From Paraburkholderia fungorum (GTDB taxonomy: Bacteria > Pseudomonadota > Gammaproteobacteria > Burkholderiales > Burkholderiaceae), in NCBI RefSeq assembly GCF_900099835.1, contig NZ_FNKP01000002.1, positions 2,170,001 to 2,234,000 of the forward strand: a stretch of DNA of 64,000 nucleotides, in the 5' to 3' direction. A program made the translations under genes and the position numbers. Shown piece after piece: positions 53,667-61,088 of this stretch; the stretch's first letter is position 1, and the number at the start of each line of letters is the position of its first letter. A model generated the notes under the pieces. The model was not told the DNA's origin. It saw nothing but the letters and a program-made list of their open reading frames with translations, and made no database searches.

Positions 53667-53679
53667 GGAGGCCGCATGA
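52813..53679 (+). CDS. Overprinted ORF in the +1 frame of the methyltransferase gene
   Basis: A 288-residue ORF beginning MSWHCSQALVAEFSAATCLD at ATG 52,813, with the same GGAGG at an ideal 8-bp spacing. It contains TWRTPQSSLLEGSDEF, two LWPTP/FWPTP motifs and the C-terminal WVEWLMGWPIGWTDLKPLE. By recollection, independent phage hypotheticals carry these same motifs. Its stop overlaps the next gene's ATG (ATGA), as elsewhere in this operon, while the methyltransferase stop does not. Function unknown; both frames may be translated. Confidence 0.6.
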   Translation: MSWHCSQALVAEFSAATCLDGVPSVLSNTTPTPVAYYWPDKTTEHSRLSRFGMTSEPLTEDRGAELLTWFREVFLAKTSVQLAGATVSMASEVGYGRKWLGLLARFDRDTSTWRTPQSSLLEGSDEFLEIWPRWGSMRNGESWERQTWAPSISATESGLWPTPNCIGYRSDGELLLLSRKLKSREEYLAMSDRACNSKRERFWPTPTACMSKGSSEAALTRKDGRSRENDRLDHAVMASTGGRLNPEWVEWLMGWPIGWTDLKPLETGRYQEWLQQHSPYYKETKEAA

Positions 53680-53942
53680 CCTGCCAACGATACGGCACAA
53701 GCTGCGCCCCATGCGAGAACGGCTGTTTCGTAAAGTTCAGCGACTACGAGAAGGTTGTAGCGGAACGGGATGCGGCGATTGAAATGGCAAATCGCAACGC
53801 CCTTGACGCTTCGCGGTGGCAGCACATCTACCATGGGAAATATGTAATCGCCGAGGTAATGCCTGACGGGCGACTCCGAAATCTCGGAGGGGGCTACGTT
53901 GGAAAATACGCAATCGACGACTGCATGAAGGAGAAACCATGA
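53676..53942 (+). CDS. Phage hypothetical protein
   Basis: An 88-residue protein with N-terminal Cys cluster (CQRYGTSCAPCENGC), a short coiled coil, and a C-terminal beta segment. Overlaps both neighbours. Function unknown. Confidence 0.55.
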   Translation: MTCQRYGTSCAPCENGCFVKFSDYEKVVAERDAAIEMANRNALDASRWQHIYHGKYVIAEVMPDGRLRNLGGGYVGKYAIDDCMKEKP

Positions 53943-54148
53943 TCAACATCGGCGTCCTTCTCGTCGGCTTTGTACTCGGTGTATTCGCTCTCGGCCTACT
54001 CGTGTTTCTGGTGGTTCTCCATAAGCCGCGCCCTGCTGCGCCTACGCTGCGTAGGAGGAAAGATAAGCCGGTTCAGATTGTGCCGGATGCGGAAGTGAGC
54101 GGAATCAACTATCAATGGCTGGGCGTTACGGGGAGTGAGCAGGAATGA
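53939..54148 (+). CDS. Small membrane protein
   Basis: A 69-residue protein with one N-terminal membrane helix (VLLVGFVLGVFALGLLVFLVVL) and a basic cytoplasmic tail. Coupled to both neighbours. Function unknown. Confidence 0.6.
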   Translation: MINIGVLLVGFVLGVFALGLLVFLVVLHKPRPAAPTLRRRKDKPVQIVPDAEVSGINYQWLGVTGSEQE

Positions 54149-54363
54149 AAGTACTTATTGTCCGCAGGAAATTTCTTTGGCTTATCCCCTACAGCTTTGA
54201 GGTAGAGCGGCCACATATCAAACGGTGCAGCCCGTCCGGAAAATTATCGCCCCGATACGCGCATGTGAAGCGCTGCTATTCCTGTGAAGGCGCTGGTCAA
54301 ATTGGATTCGGAGTTACGCCCATGGAGGCATGGAACGACTGGGCGAACTGGGCGCTTACTTGA
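54145..54363 (+). CDS. Small Lar-like zinc-binding phage protein
   Basis: A 72-residue basic protein. The C-terminus (RCYSCEGAGQIGFGVTPMEAWNDWANW) resembles the end of Lar-type zinc ribbons. Function unknown. The last gene of this operon; a new promoter follows. Confidence 0.55.
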   Translation: MKVLIVRRKFLWLIPYSFEVERPHIKRCSPSGKLSPRYAHVKRCYSCEGAGQIGFGVTPMEAWNDWANWALT

Positions 54364-54372
54364 TCCGCAAAA

Positions 54373-54426
54373 TAGGTGATTGACAACACCTAATAATTGT
54401 AGGTGTACTGATTTTTTGGTAGAATT
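54373..54426 (+). promoter_or_regulatory. Promoter with inverted-repeat operators before the late regulator
   Basis: TAGGTG (54,373), CACCTA (54,387) and TAGGTG (54,400) form two overlapping inverted repeats; the second, ACACCTA-N7-TAGGTGT, is perfect. Two promoter readings exist: -35 TTGACA at 54,380, or TTGTAG at 54,397 with -10 TAGAAT at 54,420 (17-bp spacing). This suggests a separately regulated start for the Q-position gene. Confidence 0.55.
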
Positions 54427-54483
54427 ACACAACCAGTTGTGCTCTCTTTGGTGGTTCCAACTACATATCGCGGCGGGGTTCAA

Positions 54484-54879
54484 ATGGATGTGGTCAACGA
54501 AGGCAAAGTCATTGCGCAAAGCGAAGACCAGCGCATCAATGAATTCTGCGAGAAATGGTCATCATGGCACCGGTCGCGCAAGCTGTTTGCGCCTCCAGTT
54601 CCGAAGAATCTATTGGTGCGCCTCCAGAATTTGCCGGGCGGAGAAGTGCCAGATGCTGAATTGAGCGCAAGCGCGAGCTACTTCAATCTCGCACTCCTGG
54701 CGATGCCCGAAGGTCGACCGAAGCAGGCGTTCTACCTGTACTACCTCGCGCGCGTGCGTCCGGTGAAATTGTTGGCGGACGAATTCGACATCACGACCCA
54801 AGCGTTCTACAAGATGCTCAAGACGTTTCGGACTGAAACACATCGTGCCTATCACCGTATGTTGACCGGAAACCTTTAA
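54484..54879 (+). CDS. Late-gene regulator at the Q position
   Basis: A 131-residue protein with an HTH near the C-terminus (VKLLADEFDITTQAFYKMLKTFR) and a conserved middle (YYLARVRPVKLLADEF). Similar phage proteins lie at the Q antiterminator position. It probably activates late transcription. I start at MDVVNEGKV (54,484); a longer frame overlaps the promoter region. Confidence 0.65.
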   Translation: MDVVNEGKVIAQSEDQRINEFCEKWSSWHRSRKLFAPPVPKNLLVRLQNLPGGEVPDAELSASASYFNLALLAMPEGRPKQAFYLYYLARVRPVKLLADEFDITTQAFYKMLKTFRTETHRAYHRMLTGNL

Positions 54880-54886
54880 GGTTTCC
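54868..54886. repeat. Perfect palindrome over the late-regulator stop codon
   Basis: GGAAACCTT-T-AAGGTTTCC, 9-bp arms, centred on the stop codon of the Q-position gene. It may be a protein binding site or RNA hairpin. Confidence 0.4.
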
Positions 54887-54962
54887 AACGTAGTGGTTTC
54901 CACTTTTGCCCATTTTCACTATGATTCCTGAAAGGCTGAATTACTGCGTTTAGCCGAAAACA

Positions 54963-54995
54963 AGCCCCGACAGTGAAAACTGCGGGGCTCTATTT
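54963..54995 (+). terminator. Terminator downstream of the late regulator
   Basis: AGCCCCG/CGGGGCT stem (7 bp, 13-nt loop) followed by CTATTTTT. It is placed where a Q-type antiterminator would be needed to read into the late genes. Confidence 0.75.
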
Positions 54996-55004
54996 TTCTC
55001 CGCC

Positions 55005-55211
55005 ATGCGCTCAACTGCCCTTCCCTCTAATTGCTACGGCAATCCTGAGAACGTCTATGCAGCCAAGCAGGCGCGCGAGAAACGGCACGTCCAGCAAGAG
55101 GCCAAGCGCCCGATTCTGACGCTCAAGCGAAAGTCCAGTGAAGACTGGAGCGAAGCGAGGAAGCGGGCCGAAGAACTATTTACCCTGCCGCGGCCCGTTC
55201 GTGAGCCGTAA
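55005..55211 (+). CDS. Small basic phage protein
   Basis: A 68-residue basic helical protein (MRSTALPSNCYGNPENVYAA). It starts just after the terminator and has only a poor ribosome site. The composition looks protein-like. Function unknown. Confidence 0.5.
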   Translation: MRSTALPSNCYGNPENVYAAKQAREKRHVQQEAKRPILTLKRKSSEDWSEARKRAEELFTLPRPVREP

Positions 55212-55263
55212 CCCGCCCGCAGCCATGCAATGTGGCTCTTGCCGGGAGACCGGCCAGAATTCT

Positions 55264-55386
55264 ATGAATAACGCACAGAATCTAATAGACAGCATCGAAC
55301 AGGATTTGCAGCGCATGCGGATTGATGAGGCGCTGAAGGCGAGTCTAGTTTCGCGCCTGGATGAATTGAGGGCGCTGACGAAGTGA
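55264..55386 (+). CDS. Very small helical phage protein
   Basis: A 40-residue amphipathic protein (MNNAQNLIDSIEQDLQRMRI). An ATG at 55,225 would add 13 Cys-containing residues. Ribosome-site spacing is poor for both. Function unknown. Confidence 0.4.
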   Translation: MNNAQNLIDSIEQDLQRMRIDEALKASLVSRLDELRALTK

Positions 55387-55495
55387 ATCCGCTCCTGGAA
55401 ACACTCACCTTTGGGCCACTGCTCGCGCTGAATTGACATTTGGCCTGCGCGCAAGTTCTGACCGCCTGGTGCGACATGCTGCTTGGAGAATCGGA

Positions 55496-55651
55496 ATGAC
55501 CGCTGATGAAGCAAGGGACAAGATCGATGGCGCTATCGAGCATATCGCCAAGGACATCGCGGACGGCCGGACGGTATCTCTGGAAGCCACTGGCGACCAG
55601 ATTCGCGTGACGATCGATCCTCCAGTTATCTTGGCGTCAAGCGTGGATTGA
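55496..55651 (+). CDS. Small phage protein
   Basis: A 51-residue protein (MTADEARDKIDGAIEHIAKD) with GGAGA 6 bp before the ATG. Acidic, helix then beta-strand. Function unknown. Confidence 0.55.
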   Translation: MTADEARDKIDGAIEHIAKDIADGRTVSLEATGDQIRVTIDPPVILASSVD

Positions 55652-55875
55652 TCCCCTGCTTCCGCCGTCAGCCGATTGGCTCGGCAGCATGACACGGGCG
55701 ACGGAAGCTTCTTCGATATCGCTATTTCGATATCGATCTTGTATCTCAAGGGCATCACTAGTTGGCGTAATGCCGGATTCGGTAGCCCTAGAGCATCTTC
55801 ACGCATGGCGGCTCCGCGTATGCCAGTACGCGTCGCTGGCACGAGCCCACCTTAAAGGGTTGAGCCGCCAGTCGT

Positions 55876-56024
55876 GAGGGTGAATGCGCAGGCTGATGCG
55901 CTGTGATAGATGCGGTATGGCTTCAAGGCGTCGGGTGTATCCCAGGTCTTGGTTCTCATGGGCTCGAAAGAAACAAACCAAGCCGCTCAAAGCCTAATGC
56001 CGGGGATCAGCGCCGGCCGCCCTC
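55876..56024 (+). ncRNA. Structured element C (third copy, opposite strand)
   Basis: Carries the same 19-nt block AATGCGCAGGCTGATGCGC as element B's minus strand (55,883-55,901) and the hairpin GCCGG-GGATCAGCG-CCGGC (55,999-56,017). Terminal pairing GAGGGTG/CGCCCTC (55,876 and 56,018) and the loop complementarity GCTGAT with ATCAGC are kept. The middle is longer and has its own CTTGGTT/AACCAAG stem. It lies on the plus strand, the sense of the local genes, as A and B are on the minus strand among minus genes. Confidence 0.6.
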
Positions 56025-56151
56025 TACTCTGTGACACCCCGCTAGCTTTGCGGAAGCACTGGAGCGGCTGAAATGGTTGGGCCGTTCGCGTCACTGGGGC
56101 GGACACGACGCCGAAGTAATAATCGGCCGCGTGACTGGCGTAACCAGTCCT

Positions 56152-56220
56152 CTCAATGGAAGGCGCAGTACGGAATTGGATTGGGTGGCGCCTACCCTCA
56201 TGCCAGTTCCTTCCATTGAG
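56152..56220. repeat. Long inverted repeat (12-bp arms)
   Basis: CTCAATGGAAGG (56,152-56,163) and CCTTCCATTGAG (56,209-56,220) pair perfectly around a 45-nt loop, inside which GGCGC and GCGCC can also pair. It may be a structured late-leader RNA. Confidence 0.5.
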
Positions 56221-56361
56221 GGTGAAACAGAGTCGGTCGCGCGTTCCGATAGGAAGCCATGGCGCTATGCGGGCCGAGCGCGGTAATCCTCGCCACTCCC
56301 CCTACTTGGCCCTTCGTCAAGTTTTAGCCGTCTCGCGCGGCTATTTTTATTGGTGCGACCG

Positions 56362-56574
56362 ATGCCTAGAAAGAAGACTGAGGTAGTCGTCGAGCGCACG
56401 GAGATTTGCAAGAACTGCCGGGCAGTTGAGTCGACACGCGCTGAAGGATTGCGCTGCCACTTGATGCCACCGAATTTCGTGTATGACCCGGCAACAGGCC
56501 TGAGCAAGGTCGAGTGGCCAGAAGTGCCGCCAGATGGCTGGTGCATTCAATTCAAAGCACAATTAAGTTCGTAA
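56362..56574 (+). CDS. Small Cys-containing phage protein
   Basis: A 70-residue protein (MPRKKTEVVVERTEICKNCR) with CKNC and two more Cys that may bind zinc. It ends 9 bp before the next gene. The ribosome site is weak. Confidence 0.55.
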   Translation: MPRKKTEVVVERTEICKNCRAVESTRAEGLRCHLMPPNFVYDPATGLSKVEWPEVPPDGWCIQFKAQLSS

Positions 56575-56583
56575 GGGGAAACC

Positions 56584-57756
56584 GTGGCACGACAACCTGA
56601 TCCGCGATTGCGTGAATTTGCCGATGCCCGGGAGAAAGAATTCCTCGAAGCAATCGAGAAGTACGGAAGCGCAGCGAAAGCCGCTCCGCACCTCGGCCTG
56701 CACAAGAGCAATGTGAGCCGCGCGATTCAGTCGCTGGAAAGGCGAGCGGCGAAGATGGGCTATTCGCCGCGGCACGACATGACGCATACGGTGCCCGATG
56801 GGTTCCGCGTCAAGGGCGTGTCGACGGCCTACACTGAAGACGGCATTGCCATTCAGTGGGTAAAGACAGAGCGTGACGGCAATCGGGCTGAGGAAATCGC
56901 CCGCGAAACGATTGCTGTGTTGTCGGAATCGGTTCAGGGAATGGCTCCGCTTACTGCGGCACCGGCCTACTCGCAGCCGGACATTCTTGCCGTGTACCCG
57001 TTCGGCGACCCTCATGTTGGCCTTTACACGTGGGCTAAGGAATGTGGCAACGATTTTGATCTGGAAATCGGTCGCAAGCTGACGCTCGGCGCAGTTGATC
57101 GCCTGGTAGCGTCTGCGCCGCCAGCAGAGACAGCGATCCTGCTGCTTCTTGGCGACGTGTACCACATGAACGATCAAACCAACCAGACGCCGGCGCATCG
57201 GCATCAACTCGACGTCGACTCGCGCTTCGTCAAAGTGTTGCAGGTCGGTATCGAGACATACCGCCACGCAATCCTTCGCGCGCTGCAGAAGCACACTCGC
57301 GTGATCGTGAAAGCCATTCCTGGCAATCACGATCCGCAAGCCATCTGGGCGCTAGCCTTCACGCTGGCGGCTTACTTCTCGAGCGAACCGCGCGTTGAGG
57401 TCGATCTAGGCCCGTCCAAGTTCTGGTATTTCAAGTTCGGCAAGGTGCTGCTCGGCTCAACGCACGGCGACACAGCCAAGCACGAACAGCTCGGCGGCAT
57501 CATGGCATGCGATCGTGCTGAAGACTGGGGCGCTACAAAGCATCGCTACTGGTACACCGGCCATGTCCACTCCAAGGGCGTGAAGGAACTGCCTGGTGTC
57601 GTCTGTGAGTCGTTCCGGACGCTCGCCGCACAGGATGCCTACGCCGCAGGCCACGGATACCGCGCTGGCCGTGATATGTGCTGCATCGTCCACCACAAGG
57701 ATCACGGCGAAATCGAGCGGCATCGGTGCGATGTGGGGATGTTGGAGGCGGCATGA
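56584..57756 (+). CDS. Phage metallophosphoesterase with N-terminal HTH
   Basis: A 390-residue protein. The N-terminus is a winged-helix-like domain (YGSAAKAAPHLGLHKSNVSRAIQSL); from about residue 135 follows a calcineurin-like phosphoesterase: FGDPHVG, LLGDVYHMN, PGNHDPQ, STHGD and TGHVHSKG. It may be a nuclease or phosphodiesterase linked to DNA packaging, since it sits just before the terminase genes. The substrate is unknown. Confidence 0.8.
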   Translation: MARQPDPRLREFADAREKEFLEAIEKYGSAAKAAPHLGLHKSNVSRAIQSLERRAAKMGYSPRHDMTHTVPDGFRVKGVSTAYTEDGIAIQWVKTERDGNRAEEIARETIAVLSESVQGMAPLTAAPAYSQPDILAVYPFGDPHVGLYTWAKECGNDFDLEIGRKLTLGAVDRLVASAPPAETAILLLLGDVYHMNDQTNQTPAHRHQLDVDSRFVKVLQVGIETYRHAILRALQKHTRVIVKAIPGNHDPQAIWALAFTLAAYFSSEPRVEVDLGPSKFWYFKFGKVLLGSTHGDTAKHEQLGGIMACDRAEDWGATKHRYWYTGHVHSKGVKELPGVVCESFRTLAAQDAYAAGHGYRAGRDMCCIVHHKDHGEIERHRCDVGMLEAA

Positions 57757-57787
57757 CCTGCGGGACTGTCGCCGCCCACATCAACTG

Positions 57788-58126
57788 TTAATCGATTCCA
57801 GACCGTCGCACCTTAACGTTGATTGCTCGCTTACCCGTTGCGTCAACGGATGTTGTCGGGCGATCAAACTTGACCGTGCGCGGGCGATCCTGATTCAGCG
57901 TCTCCGCAGCTTGCGCGAGACACTCCAGCGCGAATTGCTCTGGATACGTGATCTTGACATCGGTTTCCTTGCCTTCAACCTCGCGCGATCCAGCGATGAG
58001 ATAGCGCAACCGACGTTCGCTAATGCCTATCGTCGTCGCAATCCAGAATTGCGATTTGCCGATACGGTCGACAAGGGCGCGGACGGCTTCAGGAGTCGGG
58101 TCGTAGTTGTCTGAGTTAGGTGTCAT
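57788..58126 (-). CDS. HTH protein of the leftward trio
   Basis: A 112-residue protein with an N-terminal HTH (GKSQFWIATTIGISERRLRYLIAGSRE) and the segment YPEQFALECLAQAAETL, often seen in phage YdaS-like regulators. As the last gene of a leftward trio inside the late region, it might regulate the trio's promoter. Overlaps the upstream gene by 4 bp. Confidence 0.65.
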   Translation of the reverse strand: MTPNSDNYDPTPEAVRALVDRIGKSQFWIATTIGISERRLRYLIAGSREVEGKETDVKITYPEQFALECLAQAAETLNQDRPRTVKFDRPTTSVDATGKRAINVKVRRSGID

Positions 58127-58437
58127 TTAAAGATGATCTCGTTGATGTCAGAAATAGCTTTCGCGCTTTGCTTGGCGTGTTCAATTGCCTGAGCTGCGAC
58201 GCGGTCAGCGTGAACCCACGAATCGGCGATCAACTCGCGGGCTTCGAGAGGGGAAATCTTTTCGATGCCATTGTGCGGGACGAACTTGTAAAGCTGCGTG
58301 GCCGCATTGTTGATAAGAATGTATGCGTCGGGCTTGAAGTCGCCCGGCGTGGCAATCGCTGCTTTCACTTCGAGGGTCAGGAAGCCGACCTTCACCATGC
58401 TGCCGACTGACCAGTCTTGTTGAGTGCGCTTGATCAT
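58123..58437 (-). CDS. Hypothetical protein of the leftward trio
   Basis: A 104-residue protein (MIKRTQQDWSVGSMVKVGFL): a beta-rich N-terminus then a long helix (ADRVAAQAIEHAKQSAKAIS). GGAG is 7 bp before ATG 58,437. Function unknown. Confidence 0.65.
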   Translation of the reverse strand: MIKRTQQDWSVGSMVKVGFLTLEVKAAIATPGDFKPDAYILINNAATQLYKFVPHNGIEKISPLEARELIADSWVHADRVAAQAIEHAKQSAKAISDINEIIFK

Positions 58438-58450
58438 GGCTTCGCTCCGA

Positions 58451-58807
58451 TTAATAGCCAAGCCATTCACGAACAGCAGACATGGTCGGCTCGACCACGG
58501 TCCAGTAAGGGCCGTAGAGTTCGCAGGCTGCATCCGGGAAGCCTTCGCCAGCATATTGCTCTTCAGCGAGAATCAGCCCAGTCGGCAGAATGCGCGCATT
58601 GACTTCGTGCTTTTCCATCGCGCTGACAAGTTTCACGGTTTGCAGATTGATGAACTCGCCGCAGCTAAACACTTCGCCAGTAGCCTCAAGCAGGTCACCA
58701 CATGCGCGATTTAGGATGCGAATGTTGTGAGAGTTGCGGTCAACCTTGATAGCGGCTGCCATGCTGAGGATGCTGTCTTTGAGTGCTGCGACTTGAGCTG
58801 CGTTCAT
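58451..58807 (-). CDS. First gene of the leftward trio, hypothetical
   Basis: A 118-residue protein (MNAAQVAALKDSILSMAAAI), soluble, with two Cys in the middle (RACGDLL, FSCGEF). GGAGAG lies upstream of ATG 58,807, about 40 bp below a consensus promoter. Probably expressed independently of the late genes; function unknown. Confidence 0.65.
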   Translation of the reverse strand: MNAAQVAALKDSILSMAAAIKVDRNSHNIRILNRACGDLLEATGEVFSCGEFINLQTVKLVSAMEKHEVNARILPTGLILAEEQYAGEGFPDAACELYGPYWTVVEPTMSAVREWLGY

Positions 58808-58854
58808 GATGACTCTCCGGGGTTCGCCTTCTGCAAGTGCAGCGGCATGACTGA

Positions 58855-58883
58855 ATAATATGCGGCACAATGTGCCTCGTCAA
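58855..58883 (-). promoter_or_regulatory. Promoter of the leftward trio with operator
   Basis: On the minus strand: -35 TTGACG (58,883-58,878), 17-bp spacer, -10 TATTAT (58,860-58,855). The spacer contains GGCACAATGTGCC (58,864-58,876), a perfect palindrome around one base. Half sites TGTGCC at 58,901 and GGCACA at 58,928 lie upstream. Confidence 0.75.
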
Positions 58884-58955
58884 GAGTTATTTAGGATATT
58901 TGTGCCTCATTTACCCTGAGTCGATACGGCACAGGTTTCCAATAAGCGGACAACT

Positions 58956-59759
58956 ATGGCGCTGACAGACAAGCAGCGCCGCTTCGTAGACGAGTACCTC
59001 ATTGACTTGAACGCTACGCAGGCGGCGATTCGAGCGGGGTACAGCGAGCGCACTGCGCGTTCGATCGCCCAAGAGAACCTGACAAAACCTGACATCGTTG
59101 CTCATTTGGCAGAGCGCCGGAAGGAGTTGGCAAGCAATACGGCAATCTCGCCCGAAGCTGTGCTGCAGCGTTGGTGGGATCTGGCAAACGTCGATGTCAA
59201 CGAGATTGTCGAGTATCGTCGCCAGAACTGCCGTCATTGCTGGGGCATTGAGTTTGGATACCAGTGGACGCACGGCGAGTTCGAGAAGGCGCAGCGCGAG
59301 ACCGAGGATGACGGCAAACCGTTGCCTAGCTGCGAAGGTGGCTTCGGCTTCGATCACAAGCGGGAGCCCAATCCACTCTGCCCTGAATGCGGCGGCGATG
59401 GTCACGGCAAGATCCATGTGCATGACACGCGTCGGCTAACAGGCGCCGCACGGCGACTCTATGCCGGCGTCCATCAGGGCAAAGATGGCCTGAAAGTTCT
59501 GACAGACGATCGCTTGAGAGCCCTGGATAACGTTTCGCGCATTCTCGGCGTCTACAACGACAAGCGCGATGACGACGGGAAGGCGCTGGCTGCCGAGAAA
59601 CTGCGGCTTGAGAACGATCGGCTGCGCAAGAGTCTCGACGAAGAGATCAAAGCTCTGGAGATCGCGCGGCGGAAGGCCGAACTGGCTGCGATTGAGAAAG
59701 GCGGCGGCAACTCCAATGCTCAATTGCTGGCTGAACTGATATCGAAGCTCCCGTCATGA
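58956..59759 (+). CDS. terS: Terminase small subunit
   Basis: A 267-residue TerS. The N-terminus is the Terminase_2 HTH domain (LTDKQRRFVDEYLIDLNATQAAIRAGYSERTARS), then a Cys/His-rich insert (NCRHCWG, CPECGGDGHG) that can bind zinc, and a C-terminal coiled coil. It recognises phage DNA for packaging. Its stop overlaps the large subunit start. Confidence 0.85.
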   Translation: MALTDKQRRFVDEYLIDLNATQAAIRAGYSERTARSIAQENLTKPDIVAHLAERRKELASNTAISPEAVLQRWWDLANVDVNEIVEYRRQNCRHCWGIEFGYQWTHGEFEKAQRETEDDGKPLPSCEGGFGFDHKREPNPLCPECGGDGHGKIHVHDTRRLTGAARRLYAGVHQGKDGLKVLTDDRLRALDNVSRILGVYNDKRDDDGKALAAEKLRLENDRLRKSLDEEIKALEIARRKAELAAIEKGGGNSNAQLLAELISKLPS

Positions 59760-61087
59760 CCACCGGCAATCTGATGCTGGACCGGCAGTTGGCGCGCTGG
59801 TATCCGCTCAAGGATCACCCCGTGCAGTTGGCGCTGCTTGACGCAGTTCCGAGCGGAATTCGTTTCCCGTTAGTGCCCGCGGGCCGCCGTAGCGGAAAGA
59901 CCGAGCGCTTCAAGCGGTTCCTGATGAAGCAGGCTTACGCCTATGCCGGCATGTATTTCGCCGCGGCGCCGACCCATGCACAGGCAAAGAAGATTTTCTG
60001 GGACGATCTGAAGGCGTTCGCCCTGTGCTGCATGCACAGCCGGCGCCCGTCTGAGTCCGATCTGATCATCTATCTGGACAACGGCAGCGAGATTCATGTT
60101 ATCGGGCTGGATAAGCCGCAACGGATCGAAGGTATTCCGTGGACCGGTGGCGGCATTGACGAATTCGCCGACATCAAGCCCGATGCGTGGGAAGCCAACA
60201 TTCTTCCAGCGCTGAACACAGTCAATCCGACGATGCCTGACTATCGGGCCTGGTGCTGGTTGCTGGGCGTGCCGGATGGTCTGAATCACTACTACGACCT
60301 GTGCGCTCAAGCAGAGAGCGGTGACGATCCGAATTTCAAGGTATTTCACTGGAAGTCTGCCGAGATACTTCCGCTCGACGTCATTACCGCGATGAAGCGC
60401 GCGATGTCGGCCAAGCAGTTCAAACAGGAATTTGAGGCTTCGTTCGAAACCGCAACTGGCCGGATTTACGAAGACTACGACAAGCGCAACCACACTGGTG
60501 AGTCCATCAAGCCGCATGAGCAGCTGCTTTGGATGCACGACCAGAACTTTACGCCGCTATCGTCGGCGATCGGTGTGCGGCGCGACAACGGGCTTTATCT
60601 GCTCGACGAAATTGTCCTGACCAGCGCCATATCGAAGCAGTCGGCAACAGAGTTTGTTGAGAAATTCGCCAAACACGAGAACAAGAATGTGTTGATCTAT
60701 GGCGATCCGGCCGGACGTGCTGGCGAAAAACATGGTCACGCGTCTGACTATACCGATATTGAAGGCGTGCTACGGGCGAACGGCTGGAGCTTTACGCGCA
60801 AGGTCAAAGCGGCGGCGCCGGCCATCAAGGATCGACAGAACGCAGTGCGCGCCAAGATTTGCACGGCTGAGGGCGCGCGCAGCCTGTTCGTCAATCCGAC
60901 CACAGCCAAATGGTGCGATAAGGGACTTGCAACGGTCCAGTTGCAGGAAGGTTCAACGTTTCAGGAAGACCAGAAGAACAAGTACCAGCACATCACGACC
61001 GCAATTGGTTACTGCGTTGATGTCGAATGGCCGAGCATCAAGGGCACTGCAACACAAGTTGTCCATCTCCCACACATGAATCGCTGA
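59756..61087 (+). CDS. terL: Terminase large subunit
   Basis: A 443-residue packaging motor. Walker A-like PAGRRSGKT (41-49), Walker B GGIDEFAD, and a C-terminal nuclease domain with acidic clusters (YGDPAGR, SDYTDIEG). It pumps DNA into procapsids and cuts concatemers. The packaging mode (cos or headful) cannot be told from this alone. Confidence 0.9.
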   Translation: MTTGNLMLDRQLARWYPLKDHPVQLALLDAVPSGIRFPLVPAGRRSGKTERFKRFLMKQAYAYAGMYFAAAPTHAQAKKIFWDDLKAFALCCMHSRRPSESDLIIYLDNGSEIHVIGLDKPQRIEGIPWTGGGIDEFADIKPDAWEANILPALNTVNPTMPDYRAWCWLLGVPDGLNHYYDLCAQAESGDDPNFKVFHWKSAEILPLDVITAMKRAMSAKQFKQEFEASFETATGRIYEDYDKRNHTGESIKPHEQLLWMHDQNFTPLSSAIGVRRDNGLYLLDEIVLTSAISKQSATEFVEKFAKHENKNVLIYGDPAGRAGEKHGHASDYTDIEGVLRANGWSFTRKVKAAAPAIKDRQNAVRAKICTAEGARSLFVNPTTAKWCDKGLATVQLQEGSTFQEDQKNKYQHITTAIGYCVDVEWPSIKGTATQVVHLPHMNR

Positions 61088-61088
61088 T

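Larger units (their letters stand above)
55652..56361. other. Non-coding structured region before the packaging genes
   Basis: 710 bp without a supported gene. It contains a repeated palindrome (CGATATCG twice, about 55,717-55,735), structured element C (55,876-56,024), a hairpin ACTGG/CCAGT near 56,134-56,148 and a long stem at 56,152-56,220. It resembles the first gap at 40.8-41.9 kb in character. Confidence 0.5.
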
